6,645 nucleotides of DNA from Sulfuritalea sp. (GTDB lineage Bacteria; Pseudomonadota; Gammaproteobacteria; Burkholderiales; Rhodocyclaceae), in assembly GCA_026399445.1 (NCBI GenBank), contig JAPLRA010000396.1, positions 1-6,645 of the forward strand, given 5' to 3'. This document shows, piece after piece, positions 4,124-6,645 of the stretch. A program made the position numbers and the translations under genes. Within the stretch, counting starts at the first letter, position 1; each line of letters opens with the position of its first letter. The notes beneath the pieces are model-generated. The model saw only the letters and a program-made list of their open reading frames with translations, ran no database searches and was not told where the DNA came from.

Positions 4124-6645
4124 ATGTCATCCCTGCCGGCCTACGCCGAACTCCATTGCCTTTCCAACTTCAGTTTCCTGCGCGGGGCCTCGCACGCCGA
4201 GGAACTGGTGGCACGCGCTGTCGATCTGGGTTACGCGGCGCTGGCGATCACCGATGAGTGCTCCGTGGCAGGACTTGTGCGTGCCCATACCGAGGCCAAA
4301 GCGCAGGGTTTGAAGTTGCTGCCCGGCGCTGCATTCGTGCTACCTGGCTTTACTGCCATCGTCGAACCGCGCCGGCTACGGCAACCTCTCGGCGCTGGTC
4401 ACGCTGGGCCGCAGACGGGCGGAGAAGGGTGCCTATCATTTGACGCGCAACGACCTTGCCGGATGGGATGGCGGCGGCGTGCCGGATTGCCTGGCGCTGT
4501 GGGTTCCTGCCGCGGACCCCAAAGCCGCCGATGCGCGCTGGCTCGCCGAACACTTCGCCGGCCGCGCCTGGGTCGCCTTCGAGCGGCACCTGCGCCCGGA
4601 CGACCACGAACGCCTCGCCGCCTTGCGCGAACTGGCGGTGGCCACGCACCTGCCGCTGGTCGCGGCCGGCGACGTGCACATGCATGCGCGTTCGCGCCGG
4701 CCTTTGCAGGACGTGCTGGCCGCCTTGCGCCTCAACCGCTCGCGCCTGTCGCTGGCGCGCCTGTATCCGCCCGAACTGCTGGCCGAAACGGTGAACATCG
4801 CCGCACGCTGCAGTTTTTCCTTTGATGAACTGCGCTACGAGTATCCGGAGGAAGTCGTGCCGGCGGGCGAGACGCCGGATTCCTGGCTGCGGCGGCTGAC
4901 CGACGAGGGTCTTGCCAAGCGCTATCCGGCCGGCGTGGCGGACAAGGTCGTGGCGCAAGTCGAGCACGAACTGCGCCTGATTGCGGAGATGGCCTACGCA
5001 CCGTATTTTCTTACTGTCCATGACATCGTCGCCTGGGCGCGCGGGCAGGGCATCCTCTGCCAAGGCCGCGGCTCGGCGGCGAACTCGGCGGTGTGCTACG
5101 CGCTCAACATCACCGAAGTCGATCCGGCGCGTGCGTCGATGCTGTTCGAGCGTTTCGTCTCGAAGGAGCGCAACGAGCCGCCGGACATCGACGTCGATTT
5201 CGAGCACCAGCGGCGCGAGGAAGTCATTCAGTACATCTACGCCAAATACGGCCGCGAACGCGCCGCGCTGGCGGCCGCCGTGATCACGTACCGCACCCGC
5301 AGTGCACTGCGCGACGCCGGGCGGGCGCTGGGTTTTCCGCTGGAGTCCATCGATCGCCTTGCCAGCAACCGGGCGTGGTGGGAAAAGCGCGACGAGCTGC
5401 CGCAGCGCTTCCTCGAAGGCGGGCTCGATCCGGCCGAGCCACGCGTGCAGCGCTGGCTGGGCGTAGCGCAGATGCTGATCGGCTTTCCGCGCCATCTGGC
5501 GCAGCACGTCGGCGGCTTCGTCATCGCGCGCTCGCGGCTCGACCGCCTGGTGCCGGTGGAAAACGCCGCGATGCCCGAGCGCACCGTAATCCAGTGGGAC
5601 AAGGACGACATCGACGCGCTGGGCCTGATGAAAGTGGATGTGCTGGCGCTGGGCATGCTTTCCGCGATCCGTCGCATGCTGGCCGCGGTGGAGCGGCGCC
5701 ATGGCAAGCCCTTCCAGCTTTCCGACGTGCCGGCCGAGGATGTCGCCACCTACGCCATGGTGTCGCGCGCCGATACGGTCGGCGTGTTCCAGATCGAGTC
5801 GCGGGCGCAGATGGCCATGCTGCCGCGCCTGCGACCGGCCTGCTTCTACGATCTGGTGATCGAAGTGGCGCTGGTGAGGCCGGGGCCGATCCAGGGCAAC
5901 ATGGTGCATCCCTATCTGCGGCGGCGGCAGGGCATCGAGCCGGTCAGCTATCCATCGGAAGCGGTGCGCGGCGTGCATCAACTGCGCCGCGCCATGGCGG
6001 CATGGAAGCGCAAGGGCGGCCTGGGGCCTTTCCGCGAGAGATTGCTCGGCGGCATGCGTGAGCGCGGCTATGCCGACGAATTCGCCGAGGCGCTGTATCG
6101 CCAGATCGAAGGCTTCGGCGACTACGGCTTTCCCGAATCGCACGCGGCGAGTTTCGCGCTGCTGGTCTATGTCTCGGCCTGGCTCAAGCGCCACGAGCCG
6201 GCGGCCTTCCTGCTCGGACTGCTGAACTCGCAGCCGATGGGCTTCTATTCCGCCTCGCAACTGGTGCAGGACGCGCGCCGCCACGGCGTCGAGGTGCGAC
6301 CGGCGGATGTCACGCTGAGCGATTGGGAGAGCACGCTGGAAGGAGAAGACCTGGCCGCCGTGCGCCTTGGGCTGCACCAGGTGCGCAACCTCGCTGCGGC
6401 CGCCGGCGAGCGCATTGTCGCGGCACGCAACGATGCGCTGTTCGCCGATCTCGCCGACCTGACCCGGCGCGCTGCGCTGGATCGCGGCGACCTCGACGCA
6501 CTGGCCGCCGCCGATACGCTAAAGAGTCTGGCCGGGCATCGGCGCCAGGCGGCGTGGGCGGTTGCGGCGGTGCCGCTGCAGCGCGACCTGTTCGCCGGCG
6601 TCGCGCTGCGCGAGGAGGAGGTCAGCTTCGCCGCGCCGCGCGAAG
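4124..6645 (+). pseudogene. dnaE2: dnaE2, error-prone DNA polymerase III alpha-type subunit; frameshifted, 3' end beyond the window
   Basis: DnaE2 (ImuC) is the SOS-induced C-family polymerase that copies past DNA lesions, usually with ImuA/ImuB. The start MSSLPAYAELHCLSNFSFLR is the family's PHP-domain opening. After residue 80 (FTAIV, about 4363) the frame shifts, and from about 4365 the second frame continues NRAGYGNLSALVTLGRRRAE to the window end. A normal frame would need about two bases more or one fewer. Polymerase motifs are present: GQGILCQGRGSAANS (5043 on), the catalytic PDIDVDF (5181-5201), KVDVLALG with the third Asp (5637) and LRRAMAAWKRKGGL (5982 on). Two stretches expected in the family are missing without loss of frame, near 4734 and near 5970; the second normally carries FQEQVM. 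As it stands the first frame gives a 233-residue product, mostly nonsense. About 840 codons of a gene that usually encodes about 1,040 residues are in the window. No imuA or imuB is adjacent. It is either a decaying gene or, less likely, an assembly error. Confidence 0.85.
4361..4370 (+). other. dnaE2: Frameshift site in dnaE2
   Basis: Before this point DnaE2 similarity lies in the frame of the ATG at 4124; after it, in the frame whose codons begin at 4365 (AAC CGC GCC GGC TAC). The bases read GTCGAACCGC. GTC GAA AAC CGC, two A's longer, would give IVENRAGYGNL and restore the family spacing, so loss of two A's from a short run is the simplest explanation. A one-base insertion is the alternative. 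Confidence 0.75.

Noticed and set aside
4350..6377. A 675-codon open frame on the minus strand
   Set aside because: It is the antisense of dnaE2. Its translation is His/Arg/Gln-rich with no recognisable motifs, as expected from an antisense frame of GC-rich coding DNA.

Overview
The window looks like a betaproteobacterial chromosome segment. Codon use is GC-rich, there is an NtrC-type two-component pair, a DnaE2-type polymerase sits under a canonical LexA box, and the protein wording resembles Rhodocyclales or related orders. The taxonomic guess is inference from sequence style only. By hand counts of a few 60-base lines, the two-component region is about 52-62% G+C, and most lines counted in the polymerase are about 65-68%.

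Layout. On the minus strand, read right to left, lie a membrane histidine kinase (2592-3998), a sigma-54-dependent response regulator (1216-2595, overlapping the kinase by ATGA), a divergent Fe/Mn superoxide dismutase family protein (354-944), and the first 44 codons of a secreted protein that runs off the left edge (1-133). On the plus strand, diverging from the kinase, is dnaE2, an error-prone DNA polymerase gene (4124 to beyond the right edge). It has a LexA box 14 bases before its ATG, but it carries a frameshift and appears to lack two internal segments that the family normally has.

The most interesting point is regulatory. The 77-78 bp in front of the SOD gene's promoter and in front of the secreted protein's promoter are copies of one another (273-350 and 1161-1237). 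Each contains a GGTGTC-N13-GACACC dyad plus a third TGTCTT half-site. In both places a sigma-54-type -24/-12 box (TGGTACAAGGCTTGCT and TGGCGCAAAGATTGCA) follows at almost the same distance, with 42 and 41 bases between block and box, although the linker between has diverged. This is the expected layout of an enhancer-dependent promoter, and the adjacent regulator has an intact GAFTGA loop. My working model is that the kinase/regulator pair directly activates both the SOD-like gene and the secreted-protein gene through these sites. The sequence supports the layout; who binds is inference.

The leader of the SOD gene contains what looks like a decayed copy of the SOD gene's own 3' end (17 identical bases in the same reading frame), suggesting a past duplication. 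No RNA genes, CRISPR arrays, insertion sequences or origins were seen.
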